DNA of 64,000 nt from the NCBI GenBank assembly GCA_018001635.1, contig JAGNHS010000004.1, positions 18,086 to 82,085 of the forward strand, written 5' to 3'. The notes beneath the pieces were generated by a model. That model had not been told where the DNA came from and made no database searches. It saw only the letters and a list, made by a program, of their open reading frames with translations. This stretch comes from Pseudomonadota bacterium. Its GTDB lineage: Bacteria; Bdellovibrionota; UBA2428. The translations under genes and the position numbers were made by a program. Positions 40,962-49,813 of the stretch are shown piece after piece (the stretch's first letter is position 1; every line of letters starts with the position of its first letter).

Positions 40962-43391
40962 TCAGCCTCCGCCTCCACCGTCTGTAGGTACGTCAAGGGG
41001 AGCTGAATCCACCGCTGGAATATCCTCACCTGCAGGAAGAGTTTGTGTTTCAAGAGTTTCGGGCATAGAGAGTGTGGCGGCAGAGTTGTCGGCAGGAGCC
41101 TCAGTTTTGGCCTGTTTTTTGTTTTTGAGTTTAATCTCTTGCTCATCTTCTAATTCAATTTGCTCATCAGAAGTGAAATTTGAGCTTTTAGGCTTTTTAC
41201 GGAATCCCCAACCGCGAGGACTTTCTTTGGCTAAGTCAGCAGCATTGCGATCTTTGAATTCTTGAACTTCAGCTTTGTGACGATCTTTGGGATCGTAAAG
41301 TTTTTTACCGTCTTTTTCACGTGACTCGAGTCGATTGCTGGTGATTTCAAGTAGGTCGCGATACTCATTAATGATTCGAGGGCGGAGAAATAAAACAAGA
41401 TTGGTTTTAGTTTCAGAACCCGAGGATCCTTTAAAGAGCCAACCTAAGAGAGGCAAATCTCCTAGAATGGGAAGTTTGCTTCTTTGATCTTTAGAATCTC
41501 GTTTTTGCAATCCACCGATGGCCACAGTATCGCCTGTTCTCACAGTCACTGTAGTATTGGCTGTACGCTCAGTGATTTGAATTTGATTGCCTTCTGTATA
41601 GGGCGTGAAATCGTCTACAGCTTGTTCCACCTTAAGTTTGACGAGTTCGTTGTCTTCGCCAATTTGTGGAGTGATTTTGAGTTTGATCTTAACTTTTTCT
41701 TTGACGTATTTTTTAGCCAAAATGGGATTGGTGCCACCCACAATTTCTTCGGTGGGTACGGGGATATTATCCGTCACGTTGATTTCAGCGTCTTCGTTGT
41801 CGGCAATGAGAATTTGGGGTTGATGCAAGATTTGTCCTTGCGCGGTTCCTTCAATGGCTTTGATGAGACCCATGACTGTTTTAACAGGAATACCGCTGAT
41901 ATTGTATTGAGCGCCGGCACCTAAACCTGCCACAAGACCATTGAGGCCTGCAGGAGAATTGATAATGCTAGCGAAATCAGTTTTAGAAAAATTAGTGGGT
42001 ACAAATCCCAAAGCTTGTCCAATGTTGGGAGCTGCGACGTTAACACCAGCACTGAATTCACTATTATTAGAAGCTTTGAGTTCCATAATAGTGGCTTCAA
42101 CATAAACTTGGCGGCGTGGAATATCTAAACGCTCTAGGACTTGTTGAAGAGCCGCGTAGTCAGAGGCTGAAGCTAAAATGACAAGAGAGTTGGTGGCTTT
42201 GTCGGCAGTGACTCTGACGTTACCTGCTAGAGAAACTCCATCAGTTGAAACTTTTGAGTTGTTACGATTGTTGGGGTTAAAAGTATTTACCGGCGGAATG
42301 TTTCCTTGATCAGGGTTGCTACTTTGAGTGGATTTTTGCGCGCTGATGAGATTGTTAATAGTGGTCGCTAGTTGTTCTGAGACTGCATTTTTACAATAGT
42401 AAATATGGATGTTTCCAGAACCGGCAATGCTAGGGGTGTCGAGTTTAGCGACGAGTTGTTTGAGTTCCTGAACACCACGTCCGTTGGCGAGCACAACAAT
42501 GGAATTGGTGCGTTCGTCGGGAACGATTTTAGAAATCACGCCGCCCCCACGAGTTTTTTGTCGGCGACGATTTCGTGAAGAGCTGGTTCGAGAGCCTCCT
42601 TGGGCTTCGAGAATGTCTTCTAAAAGTTTGGCAATTTGCTTTGCGCTTGCGTGATAAATTTTAATGCTTTCAAGTTGGTCTTGATAACCAGGGACGTCGA
42701 GAGATTTCATAACGGCCATCACACGACGAAGATTGATTCCGGTGTCGGTGATCACCAGAGTGTTGGTGTCGGGGAAAAAGTTCACGCGGCTAGTTCGTGG
42801 AACAAGGTCGGTGACGAAACGTTGAATTTCTTCAGCATCCAAATGTTTGAGAGTATAAAGAACGGTCACGATTTCTTCGCTGGGAGGGGCGTAGTCGCCC
42901 ACAAAAACTCGAGTGTTACTTTGAATGGCGGCTTTGGCTTCGATGACTTTTAGAAATTTACCAATGCTCACAATGGTGAGGTTGTTGGTGTAGAGCGAAG
43001 ATAAAAAGGCATAATAGGCTTCTTGTTTGGTGACAGGCACGGGAGAGACGATAGTGATGCGGCGATTTTGAATGGTGTTGTCGAGAATGAAGTTTTTGTT
43101 GGTGAGTTTAGCTATAGCTTTGATGATGTCTTTGAGTTCGGCATTGGGAAAATCGATGGTTCCATACATCTCATTTTTCATGCTTTCATCGAGTTCAACG
43201 TAGTCGCCCACTTTAGGCACGCTGAGATTGGGGGAGCCAGTAGTATTGGTATTGAGCGCTCCGTTGTTTGCGGGATTGCTGCTCACATCATTATAGGAAT
43301 CGCTTCCGGGGGTGCTGCGTGTGCTTCGTTGTGCCCAAGAGCTTTGGCTTATAAGCATTAAAAGGCTCAGAGTTAATAAAATCTTTTTCAT
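40962..43391 (-). CDS. gspD: Type II secretion outer-membrane secretin GspD
   Basis: 809 residues from the ATG at 43391 (GAGAGGA upstream; a GTG four codons earlier is also open). A signal peptide ending in SSWAQ precedes N-terminal periplasmic rings (N0, N1-N3, with NFILDNTIQNRRITIVSPVP and KSLDVPGYQDQLESIKIYHA), then the secretin barrel with VRTGDTVAIGGLQKRDSKDQ and LFLRPRIINEY. A charged tail of about 100 residues, rich in Glu/Lys, follows the barrel and is unusual. It forms the multimeric channel through which folded exoproteins leave the cell. Confidence 0.93.
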   Translation of the reverse strand: MKKILLTLSLLMLISQSSWAQRSTRSTPGSDSYNDVSSNPANNGALNTNTTGSPNLSVPKVGDYVELDESMKNEMYGTIDFPNAELKDIIKAIAKLTNKNFILDNTIQNRRITIVSPVPVTKQEAYYAFLSSLYTNNLTIVSIGKFLKVIEAKAAIQSNTRVFVGDYAPPSEEIVTVLYTLKHLDAEEIQRFVTDLVPRTSRVNFFPDTNTLVITDTGINLRRVMAVMKSLDVPGYQDQLESIKIYHASAKQIAKLLEDILEAQGGSRTSSSRNRRRQKTRGGGVISKIVPDERTNSIVVLANGRGVQELKQLVAKLDTPSIAGSGNIHIYYCKNAVSEQLATTINNLISAQKSTQSSNPDQGNIPPVNTFNPNNRNNSKVSTDGVSLAGNVRVTADKATNSLVILASASDYAALQQVLERLDIPRRQVYVEATIMELKASNNSEFSAGVNVAAPNIGQALGFVPTNFSKTDFASIINSPAGLNGLVAGLGAGAQYNISGIPVKTVMGLIKAIEGTAQGQILHQPQILIADNEDAEINVTDNIPVPTEEIVGGTNPILAKKYVKEKVKIKLKITPQIGEDNELVKLKVEQAVDDFTPYTEGNQIQITERTANTTVTVRTGDTVAIGGLQKRDSKDQRSKLPILGDLPLLGWLFKGSSGSETKTNLVLFLRPRIINEYRDLLEITSNRLESREKDGKKLYDPKDRHKAEVQEFKDRNAADLAKESPRGWGFRKKPKSSNFTSDEQIELEDEQEIKLKNKKQAKTEAPADNSAATLSMPETLETQTLPAGEDIPAVDSAPLDVPTDGGGGG

Positions 43392-43399
43392 AAGTCCTC

Positions 43400-44638
43400 T
43401 CACTTCACCGTAAACGTCTTTGTCACACGGTTTCCGTCTCTTAGAACCGTGATGTTGATTTCGCTAGTTGAGGCTGCAGTTGCGTAAAGCTCTTGCGCCT
43501 TGGATAAAGAGTCCATAGGTTTGCCGTCGACTTCAGTGATGATGTCGCCGGCTTTGAAACCAATTTTTTCGAAGGTGCTACCAGAATTAATGGATTGAAT
43601 TCTAAAACCACGAATTTGCCCATCCTCAGTGTAGGGAGTGGCATAAGCTTCGTAGAGAATGTTGGGGTCGTTGAGCTTTTGAACAATAAAGCTACGAGAA
43701 ATTTCAACTTCATTTTCGCTTTTGACTTTTACGCCGGGAGAATCCGTGAGGGGGCCTCCCGAAGAGCTTCCCATGGAAGGACCGCTGGAATATTCATCGC
43801 GACTGCTTCCATCGCTAGGGAGTTCAAGATAAAAAAGCAGACCGTCGTGATTGCTCACGCAAACGCGATTGCGGCGAATTTCAAAAACTTCTCCGAAGCT
43901 TCCGAGTTGGTCGCCGCGCTTGAGGGCATAAGTTTGGCTGCCGTCAGACAATGTGGCCACGGAATAATCGGCGTTGCTTAAGACAATGGTTCCAATGAGA
44001 TTAAATCCACCGCCTGAGAGTGGGCGAGCTTTGTTGCAATCTTTGGGTCGCTTTTTAGCAATGATTTCCATGTCGGGAACCGCGCAACCTGGGCAAAATA
44101 AATTTCGATCTATAATTTCTTGATAGGCGTCTTTGCTTTTTAAAAAATATTTTGGAGTGAGTGCCACGGGCGCTGAACGCTGTTTGGGGCCGCCACTAAA
44201 GAAGAAATATAAACTCGATTGGAGAATGAGGTCGGCCAGCAGTAAGCCAGCAATAAAAATTAAAGGAAGAGTTAGGCGAGGTGCTAGTTTTAAAAGTTCT
44301 TCGAGAGAGGGAAATTTTTCAACTTTGAGATTGAGAAGTTGCTCCCAGTATTTGCTTTCTGTGGTGCTTTTACGAATTTTTTGCCATTTTTCAATCCAGT
44401 AAGCTTTGTGGCGAGCTCTTGCAGCGAAGTCTTTAAAATTGGGATTTTTAAAGAGAGTGGCTTTAACTTTAGAAGCCAGAGGGCGAATAGCTTGGCCAAG
44501 TTTTTTAAGAGTAGGGCCTAAGCGTTTAAAAAAGCCTCCAATTTTTTTAAAAAAGTTCCCAAGCTTTGCGACTAAATTGCGTAGCCAAGCGCCTTTCTCG
44601 GGTTCATTTTTTCTAAAAATTTTAAGTTTCTCTCTCAC
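43400..44638 (-). CDS. gspC: Type II secretion protein GspC with long basic N-terminus
   Basis: 412 residues. The membrane helix lies only at 122-147 (LTLPLIFIAGLLLADLILQ). Before it stands a 121-residue lysine/arginine- and Phe-rich cytoplasmic stretch (FFKKIGGFFKRLGPTLKKLG, for example), whereas ordinary GspC has about 20-30 residues there. The periplasmic part holds a CPGC motif, an HR-like domain (GGGFNLIGTIVLSNADYSVA) and a C-terminal PDZ domain (FEKIGFKAGDIITEVDGKPM). GspC links the inner membrane to the secretin. A GTG start is used; there is no obvious Shine-Dalgarno. First gene of the gsp operon. Confidence 0.86.
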   Translation of the reverse strand: MREKLKIFRKNEPEKGAWLRNLVAKLGNFFKKIGGFFKRLGPTLKKLGQAIRPLASKVKATLFKNPNFKDFAARARHKAYWIEKWQKIRKSTTESKYWEQLLNLKVEKFPSLEELLKLAPRLTLPLIFIAGLLLADLILQSSLYFFFSGGPKQRSAPVALTPKYFLKSKDAYQEIIDRNLFCPGCAVPDMEIIAKKRPKDCNKARPLSGGGFNLIGTIVLSNADYSVATLSDGSQTYALKRGDQLGSFGEVFEIRRNRVCVSNHDGLLFYLELPSDGSSRDEYSSGPSMGSSSGGPLTDSPGVKVKSENEVEISRSFIVQKLNDPNILYEAYATPYTEDGQIRGFRIQSINSGSTFEKIGFKAGDIITEVDGKPMDSLSKAQELYATAASTSEINITVLRDGNRVTKTFTVK

Positions 44639-44753
44639 TTAGCTTAAAGAGAGCAAGAAGAATGCCAGGCGCTAGTGAGGTGTTTAATTCTTCATAGGGA
44701 GAGCTTTGGCAGAAATGCATCAAAGTTAGAAGAAATTGCTGCAATGCGCCTGA

Positions 44754-45992
44754 CTAATTGGCAAGATCATCAAGCGAGCGAATTTCGCTCTCAGAATATC
44801 CCATCAAATTAAAAAGCGCGGTCATGGGATGATAGTTCAATGGAAAATCGGCCGCTTTTTGAACTTTGGATTTGGCTTGAAAAGCAATGCCCAGACCTGC
44901 CGCTTTCAACATGGGGATGTCGTTGGCTCCATCGCCGATGGCCACACATTGTAAAAGTGGACACTGATAGGCTTGGGCCATGTGAGCTAGGATTTGTGCT
45001 TTACGATCGGCGGTGATGATGTCGCCTATGAGATTTCCGGTGAAACTACCATTGTCAATTTCTAGAGTGTTTGAAAATGCAAAATCTAAATTGTAGCGAT
45101 CCTTGAGTTTGTCTACGAAAAAGCTAAAACCTCCGCTGACAACGCCTACTTTTAGACCCAGTTTTTTCATATTTTTGAGCATGCGTTGAGTGTCGGCTGT
45201 GGGTTCTAAATCAGAAAGACGTTTTTGCGCTTTTTCAACGCTAAGGCCTTTTAAGAGTGTGACTCTTTCGCGAAGTGCAGCTTCGAAAGGAATCTCGCCA
45301 TTCATGGCTCGTGAGGTGATTTTGGCAATGGCTTCTCCGCAGCCTTGAATTTCACCCAAAATATCTATGACTTCACCTGGGATAAAAGTGGAGTCGACAT
45401 CCATGCAAATCAATCTTTTGTTACGGCGAAAAATACTTTCTCTTTGGGCGGCAATGTCTACGTGAAGTTCTGATCCTAAATGATAGAGTTCACTTCTTAA
45501 ATTTTGCATTTGCTCTTCGCTCAGAGATTGGTGCCCAGGAATGTCGGCAATGAGTTCTAATCCTGTAAGGGCGTTGAGATGAAGCGATTTTAAATCGCGT
45601 AAGTTGATTTGTTTTTCGGAGAGAAAGCGAAGTATTTGAGTGAGGGCGTTGTTTTGATGAATTCCACCCAGCACTGTTATGCAGAGAGTGCCTGCGATGG
45701 GAGCTTTATTGGGGCTCCCATGAGTGAGTAATTCTTCGAGTTCAAGCTTGAGTCCCCAATGAGAGACGCGTTTAAGTATGTCGAGTAAGGCTGCAGAATG
45801 GTGTGGAATTTTGACGATGGCCGATAAAGTTAAGTAGCCGTGTAATACGGTTTGGCCAATTTCTAAAAGTTCGGCGTTGTTGTCGTTAAGCGCCTGGCAA
45901 AGACCAGCGGTGACACCACTGCGATCGGGGCCTGAGATGTGAAGAACGACCGTATTGGTGTTTTGCTTGGTGGGAGCCGGAATATTCGCCAT
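44754..45992 (-). CDS. serB: Phosphoserine phosphatase SerB
   Basis: 412 residues. An N-terminal region with two ACT-like domains (LHISGPDRSGVTAGLCQALN, then LCITVLGGIHQNNALTQILR) precedes a HAD-fold phosphatase (ICMDVDSTFIPGEVIDILGE with the nucleophile Asp, later GDGANDIPMLKAAGLGIAF). It makes L-serine from phosphoserine, the last step of serine synthesis. The length with tandem ACT domains fits the SerB subgroup. It lies upstream of gspC on the same strand, 115 bp apart, where no strong promoter is visible. Confidence 0.93.
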   Translation of the reverse strand: MANIPAPTKQNTNTVVLHISGPDRSGVTAGLCQALNDNNAELLEIGQTVLHGYLTLSAIVKIPHHSAALLDILKRVSHWGLKLELEELLTHGSPNKAPIAGTLCITVLGGIHQNNALTQILRFLSEKQINLRDLKSLHLNALTGLELIADIPGHQSLSEEQMQNLRSELYHLGSELHVDIAAQRESIFRRNKRLICMDVDSTFIPGEVIDILGEIQGCGEAIAKITSRAMNGEIPFEAALRERVTLLKGLSVEKAQKRLSDLEPTADTQRMLKNMKKLGLKVGVVSGGFSFFVDKLKDRYNLDFAFSNTLEIDNGSFTGNLIGDIITADRKAQILAHMAQAYQCPLLQCVAIGDGANDIPMLKAAGLGIAFQAKSKVQKAADFPLNYHPMTALFNLMGYSESEIRSLDDLAN

Positions 45993-46089
45993 AAAGACAA
46001 ATTAGTCTAAGTGGAGCGGCTTCAAAACCCCAAACGTCGGTTTTTTAGCGCTTAAGTTTAGGCAGAGAGTGTAAATCCTAAGCTAAAAT

Positions 46090-47175
46090 ATGAGGGTGAG
46101 GCTTTTTACGTCGCTCTTGATAATGGCTATCCCTTTGAGTTTGAGTGCGCAGGATATTTATACCGATGAGGAGGCTACTCCGCCGCCCATGAACAATGCC
46201 GTGCCGATGGCCAAGGGTGGGGAAGATGAGTCGCAAAAAAATACAGAAGTGAATACTGAGGAATCTCAGGCACAAAATAATCAAGCACAAAAGCCTCCCG
46301 AAGATAAGCTTCCCGCGGAACCACGAGACGATGTGTATAGCAGTGAGAGCTCTCAAGATTCAGAGCCTAGTTATTCGCAGCAAGCGCCGGCAGTTTCAGA
46401 CCGACCTCGTAATAATGCTCCAGTGAACACGCAGGGATCTTCGCTTTATGATGAAATGGAAAACAGCTACGCCAAAGACATGGATGCTAGCGATGAAAAT
46501 TTTTTTGAAGAAGAAGCTACTAAGAGTGCCTCAGAAAAGAAAAATAAAAAATCTAAAAAAGGAAAATTGGCTTCGAAAAAAGAAAAGAAGAACTCTGAAG
46601 GCGAAGCGATTACAGCTGAAGATTTTGTGATGTCGCATTGGCTTTTTGGTGTGAATTTTGAATACGATAATCAATTCAGTCACTCCAATACCAATGGTTA
46701 TGGTTTAGGATTTCAATCATTAACTTATATAAGAAATGGTCTTTATATAGGCTCTGCTATTTTGTGGAATCATTTTAGTGAGAGTGTGAATTACGATTCT
46801 CTAAAAGTGACGGTTTCTCGAACAGCCAATCATTTTTTAACGGGTCCCATGATGCGCTTTGCTCCAAAGCCTTTTGCAATTGATGCCATAGTGGGTTGGG
46901 ATCGCACCACAACTCAATTTAATATTAAAGATCAAAATACAGGTAACAATCTCAACGCGGCTTTGGGCTTAGCCGACTCCGGAAAATACAGTGATAATGC
47001 TTTAGGTATGGCCTTAAGAGCGGCCTATACGTTTGAATTGGAAGAAGAATGGTGGCTCGATTTTTATGCGAATTATTCAATAGGTTTTTACACGGGTGAC
47101 AACGTGGCTAAAGATAAAAAGGCCCGTATGCCTCAGCACTTTGGCTTGGGCGCCCTTCTTTGGTTTAAAAATTAA
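46090..47175 (+). CDS. Outer-membrane barrel protein with long disordered linker
   Basis: 361 residues: signal peptide (MRVRLFTSLLIMAIPLSLSA), then about 130 residues of Ser/Gln/Glu/Pro-rich low complexity, a very basic KKNKKSKKGKLASKKEKK stretch, and from about 178 a beta-barrel of roughly 8 strands (MSHWLFGVNFEYDNQFSHSN to LGALLWFKN). The first part could reach across the periplasm or bind peptidoglycan. No known family. The upstream gap (45993-46089) is divergent from serB. Confidence 0.7.
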   Translation: MRVRLFTSLLIMAIPLSLSAQDIYTDEEATPPPMNNAVPMAKGGEDESQKNTEVNTEESQAQNNQAQKPPEDKLPAEPRDDVYSSESSQDSEPSYSQQAPAVSDRPRNNAPVNTQGSSLYDEMENSYAKDMDASDENFFEEEATKSASEKKNKKSKKGKLASKKEKKNSEGEAITAEDFVMSHWLFGVNFEYDNQFSHSNTNGYGLGFQSLTYIRNGLYIGSAILWNHFSESVNYDSLKVTVSRTANHFLTGPMMRFAPKPFAIDAIVGWDRTTTQFNIKDQNTGNNLNAALGLADSGKYSDNALGMALRAAYTFELEEEWWLDFYANYSIGFYTGDNVAKDKKARMPQHFGLGALLWFKN

Positions 47176-47218
47176 GTAACTAGGTTGACTGAATCCCAAT
47201 ATTATACGAAGACTGATC

Positions 47219-47295
<77 letters not shown>

Positions 47296-47308
47296 ATATT
47301 CGGTACCA

Positions 47309-47333
47309 ATTCTGACCTAATGAAGGTCAGAAT
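47309..47333 (+). terminator. Hairpin after tRNA-fMet
   Basis: ATTCTGACCT and AGGTCAGAAT form a perfect 10-bp stem with a 5-base loop, starting 14 bp after the tRNA. No T-tract follows, so it is either a weak terminator or an RNA-processing signal. The rest of the gap to 47522 shows nothing else I can support. Confidence 0.55.
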
Positions 47334-47522
47334 CACTTAGCTGCTCAAAAACTTCAAACAACAAGAAGTAAATAATCAAAAACACGAAGGAATTCGTGAT
47401 CAGTCGCATTGTTTTTAATTTCGAAACGAAATCGCAGTTGGCACATTGAATTGGAGTTCTAATTATTTGCTTTTTTTGAGGAAACAAAAGCTTTTGTTTA
47501 ATTGTAATTTGCAGGTCTCGTC

Positions 47523-47552
47523 ACGTAATATTAACTTGACATAATATTACGT
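47523..47552. promoter_or_regulatory. Operator-promoter of the BigR-like sulfur operon
   Basis: ACGTAATATT and AATATTACGT form a perfect 10-bp inverted repeat around 10 bp, and the centre contains a -35 box TTGACA (47536-47541). A plausible -10 lies near 47556-47563 (TGTAAT). An ArsR-family dimer bound here would block the promoter. The operon's regulator gene starts 32 bp downstream, with GAGGAG before its ATG. The repeat is directly visible; the assignment to this regulator is inference. Confidence 0.7.
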
Positions 47553-47583
47553 TGATGTAATTCTGTGCTAGAGGAGCAGTGAG

Positions 47584-47886
47584 ATGGCTAAAACCGAAAT
47601 CACCAAAGCAATTCTCCGTAAGTGCGAAGATGTGAGCCAGGTCATGAAATCTCTCTCGCATCCCGTAAGGCTTAAAATTCTTTGTTGCGTTATGGATGAA
47701 GAACACGGCGTCAATGAACTGGCTGAGTTTTGCGATATTTCTCAGTCTGCGATGTCGCAATTTCTGAAGAGAATGAGACTCGAAGGAGTTTTGAAATCTC
47801 GTCGCGATCACAACTTTGTTTATTACAGCGTGGCAGACAAAAAACTACTTCAGCTTCTGCACTCGGTTAAAGAAATTTATTGTTGA
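47584..47886 (+). CDS. ArsR-family regulator (BigR/SqrR-like)
   Basis: 100 residues with the ArsR winged helix: VMKSLSHPVRLKILCCVMDE, then recognition helix CDISQSAMSQFLKRMRLEGV and wing RRDHNFVYYSV. Several cysteines are present (C15, C36/C37, C49, C100), as in BigR/SqrR, which sense persulfide through a cysteine pair; here the pairing partner is uncertain. It is first in an operon of sulfur-metabolism genes behind a perfect inverted repeat, so it likely represses them until persulfide appears. Confidence 0.85.
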   Translation: MAKTEITKAILRKCEDVSQVMKSLSHPVRLKILCCVMDEEHGVNELAEFCDISQSAMSQFLKRMRLEGVLKSRRDHNFVYYSVADKKLLQLLHSVKEIYC

Positions 47887-47912
47887 AAGTATAAGGGATG
47901 GAAAGAGGAATT

Positions 47913-48173
47913 ATGAAACTTCAGTGTAAGTGGAATGAAAAGATGAAATTCACCGCAGAAGCGGACGGACACCATGTATTCATGGATGCAAAGTCTCCAA
48001 TTGGCGGAGATTCAGCAATGACTCCTAAACATCTTTTACTTGCCGGAATTAGCGGTTGTACCGCTATGGACGTTGTTTTTGCAAAATTAAACACGGAGTC
48101 TTTTCCTGATGCTGGTCATAATTTTCAAATTCGAGGTATTCCAATCCACACTTCAAAACATGGGGGCACCTAA
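47913..48173 (+). CDS. OsmC-family protein, C-terminally truncated
   Basis: 86 residues from the ATG at 47913 (GAGG six bases upstream). It matches the first half of OsmC/YhfA proteins: SPIGGDSAMTPKHLLLAGIS then GCTAMDVVFAKLN, with the conserved redox Cys. After that the frame diverges to HNFQIRGIPIHTSKHGGT and stops, whereas the family is about 135-140 residues with a second Cys. A deletion or a frameshift has probably removed the rest, so peroxidase activity is doubtful. Its stop is 4 bp before the next start. Confidence 0.6.
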   Translation: MKLQCKWNEKMKFTAEADGHHVFMDAKSPIGGDSAMTPKHLLLAGISGCTAMDVVFAKLNTESFPDAGHNFQIRGIPIHTSKHGGT

Positions 48174-48177
48174 AATT

Positions 48178-48591
48178 ATGCTTTATTCAAACGAAATTCT
48201 TGGGGGCTTGTTAATTGGTTTGGCCTCTGCGCTACCTCTCCTTTATGAAGGTCGAATCGCAGGTGTGAGTGGTTATGCGGCATCAGCATTAAGGCCTAAA
48301 ACTCCAGAGGGTCAGGCGAGTTTGATATTTGTCATAGGTCTTATTGGTGGTGGAATATTGTGGCGATTGAGTGGTGGGCAAATTCCTGATCCAGGCCAGC
48401 CCAATCTTAGTTTTTTCATATGGGCATTGGCTGGTCTTCTTGTGGGTTATGGCTCTCGACTCGGCGGCGGTTGCACAAGTGGTCATGGGGTCTGCGGTAT
48501 TGGACGCATGTCTCCTAGATCGCTTGCTTCGGTGTTCATCTTTATGGGCATGGCGATGCTGACTAATTTCGTGATGAGGTTATTTGTATGA
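48178..48591 (+). CDS. YeeE/YedE-family sulfur-transport half, copy 1
   Basis: 137 residues, four predicted helices, starting MLYSNEILGGLLIGLASALP, with the signature RLGGGCTSGHGVCGIGRM. YeeE/YedE proteins import thiosulfate or related sulfur compounds through conserved Cys. The ATG at 48178 is the chosen start. The stop overlaps the next half gene by four bases, suggesting the two form a pair. Confidence 0.85.
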   Translation: MLYSNEILGGLLIGLASALPLLYEGRIAGVSGYAASALRPKTPEGQASLIFVIGLIGGGILWRLSGGQIPDPGQPNLSFFIWALAGLLVGYGSRLGGGCTSGHGVCGIGRMSPRSLASVFIFMGMAMLTNFVMRLFV

Positions 48592-48995
48592 AAAAATTAA
48601 TTTACCTCACTTCTGGTCTAATTTTCGGCTTGGGACTTTCTCTTTCCGGAATGATTAATCCTCTTAAAGTTAAAGCATTTCTTTCTGTTGGTTTTAATGA
48701 TTGGAATCCTGCTCTGATTTTTGTCTTAGGCTCTGCAGTTCCCGTTTACTTAATTTCATTTCTATATTTAAGGCGTAAACAAATGACTTTAAATGCTACC
48801 GAGTTTAAGCATCCAGCACCAAGACCCATAGACAAAAAACTTGTAGTAGGCGCAATACTTTTTGGAGTTGGCTGGGGAATTGCTGGGATTTGCCCTGGCC
48901 CCGCATTGGTGCATGTGGCTTTTCTCGACATGAACTTTGTTATTTTTATCGTGACCATGTTTGCAGGGTTTGAATTGCAGCGGAGGCTGACATGA
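48588..48995 (+). CDS. YeeE/YedE-family sulfur-transport half, copy 2
   Basis: 135 residues, four helices, with GLIFGLGLSLSGMINPLKV near the start and the family motif GWGIAGICPGPALV at the end. Pairs with the preceding gene (overlap of four bases) as in PmpA/PmpB-type modules. The following TauE/SafE gene also overlaps by four bases. Confidence 0.85.
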   Translation: MKKLIYLTSGLIFGLGLSLSGMINPLKVKAFLSVGFNDWNPALIFVLGSAVPVYLISFLYLRRKQMTLNATEFKHPAPRPIDKKLVVGAILFGVGWGIAGICPGPALVHVAFLDMNFVIFIVTMFAGFELQRRLT

Positions 48996-49813
48996 CAAGC
49001 CTTCAAATGTTGGGGTATCCGGCTTCGCTTGCGATGGGACTAGCTCTTGGGCTCACGGGTGGCGGTGGATCGATTCTTACAGTGCCGATTCTTGTTTATC
49101 TATTTGGAATCGGAGCTCTTGTTTCTACGACATATTCTTTGGGTCTTGTTGGACTAGTTGCGCTTTGGGGTGCTTGGGGTGCTTTTCGAAATGGCGAATT
49201 ACATTTAAAACGCGCGCTTTCTTTTGGAGTGCCTGGCGTGATTGGGGTGCTCCTATCGAGGCGTGTCTTTTTGCCACTCCTTCCCCAGTCACTGTCATTT
49301 TGGGGTGTGTCGATGACTCAGAACTCACTCATGCTCATTGCGTTTTCTCTACTAATGCTTTTGGCAAGTTTTTCAATGATTCGAGCCTCATTTAAAAAGC
49401 AAACTTCAATAATTACTGATCAGATCGAAAAAAATGTTTCAAATATTTTTCTGACTTTGAGCGGACTAGCTACGGGAATTTTGGCCGGTTTTGTTGGTGC
49501 CGGCGGTGGTTTTCTGATTGTTCCTGTACTTGTAAACGTGGGTCGACTGGATATGAGGCAAGCTGTTGGCACCTCACTCTTTGTAATTGCGCTTCAATCT
49601 TTAATTGGAGTGCTTGGCGACTATGAAGCACTAGCTAAAATGGATCTGCTACTTTTTATCACCATTGCTGTTCTCGCGCTTATCGGAATGAGTATCGGAA
49701 CTAAGTTCAGAGAACGTATTTCTCAGTCCAAGCTAAAATTGGGTTTTGGAATATTCGTTCTCATGATGGGGGCAGCGATTTTATTTCAAGAACTTAGAAG
49801 AGGATCTTTATGA
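48992..49813 (+). CDS. TauE/SafE-family sulfite/sulfur exporter
   Basis: 273 residues with eight predicted helices and the glycine-rich repeats MGLALGLTGGGGSILTVPIL and GILAGFVGAGGGFLIVPVL, the signature of TauE/SafE (DUF81) permeases that export sulfite or sulfonates. In this operon it would remove sulfite made by the persulfide dioxygenase, whose gene it overlaps by four bases. Confidence 0.87.
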   Translation: MTSLQMLGYPASLAMGLALGLTGGGGSILTVPILVYLFGIGALVSTTYSLGLVGLVALWGAWGAFRNGELHLKRALSFGVPGVIGVLLSRRVFLPLLPQSLSFWGVSMTQNSLMLIAFSLLMLLASFSMIRASFKKQTSIITDQIEKNVSNIFLTLSGLATGILAGFVGAGGGFLIVPVLVNVGRLDMRQAVGTSLFVIALQSLIGVLGDYEALAKMDLLLFITIAVLALIGMSIGTKFRERISQSKLKLGFGIFVLMMGAAILFQELRRGSL

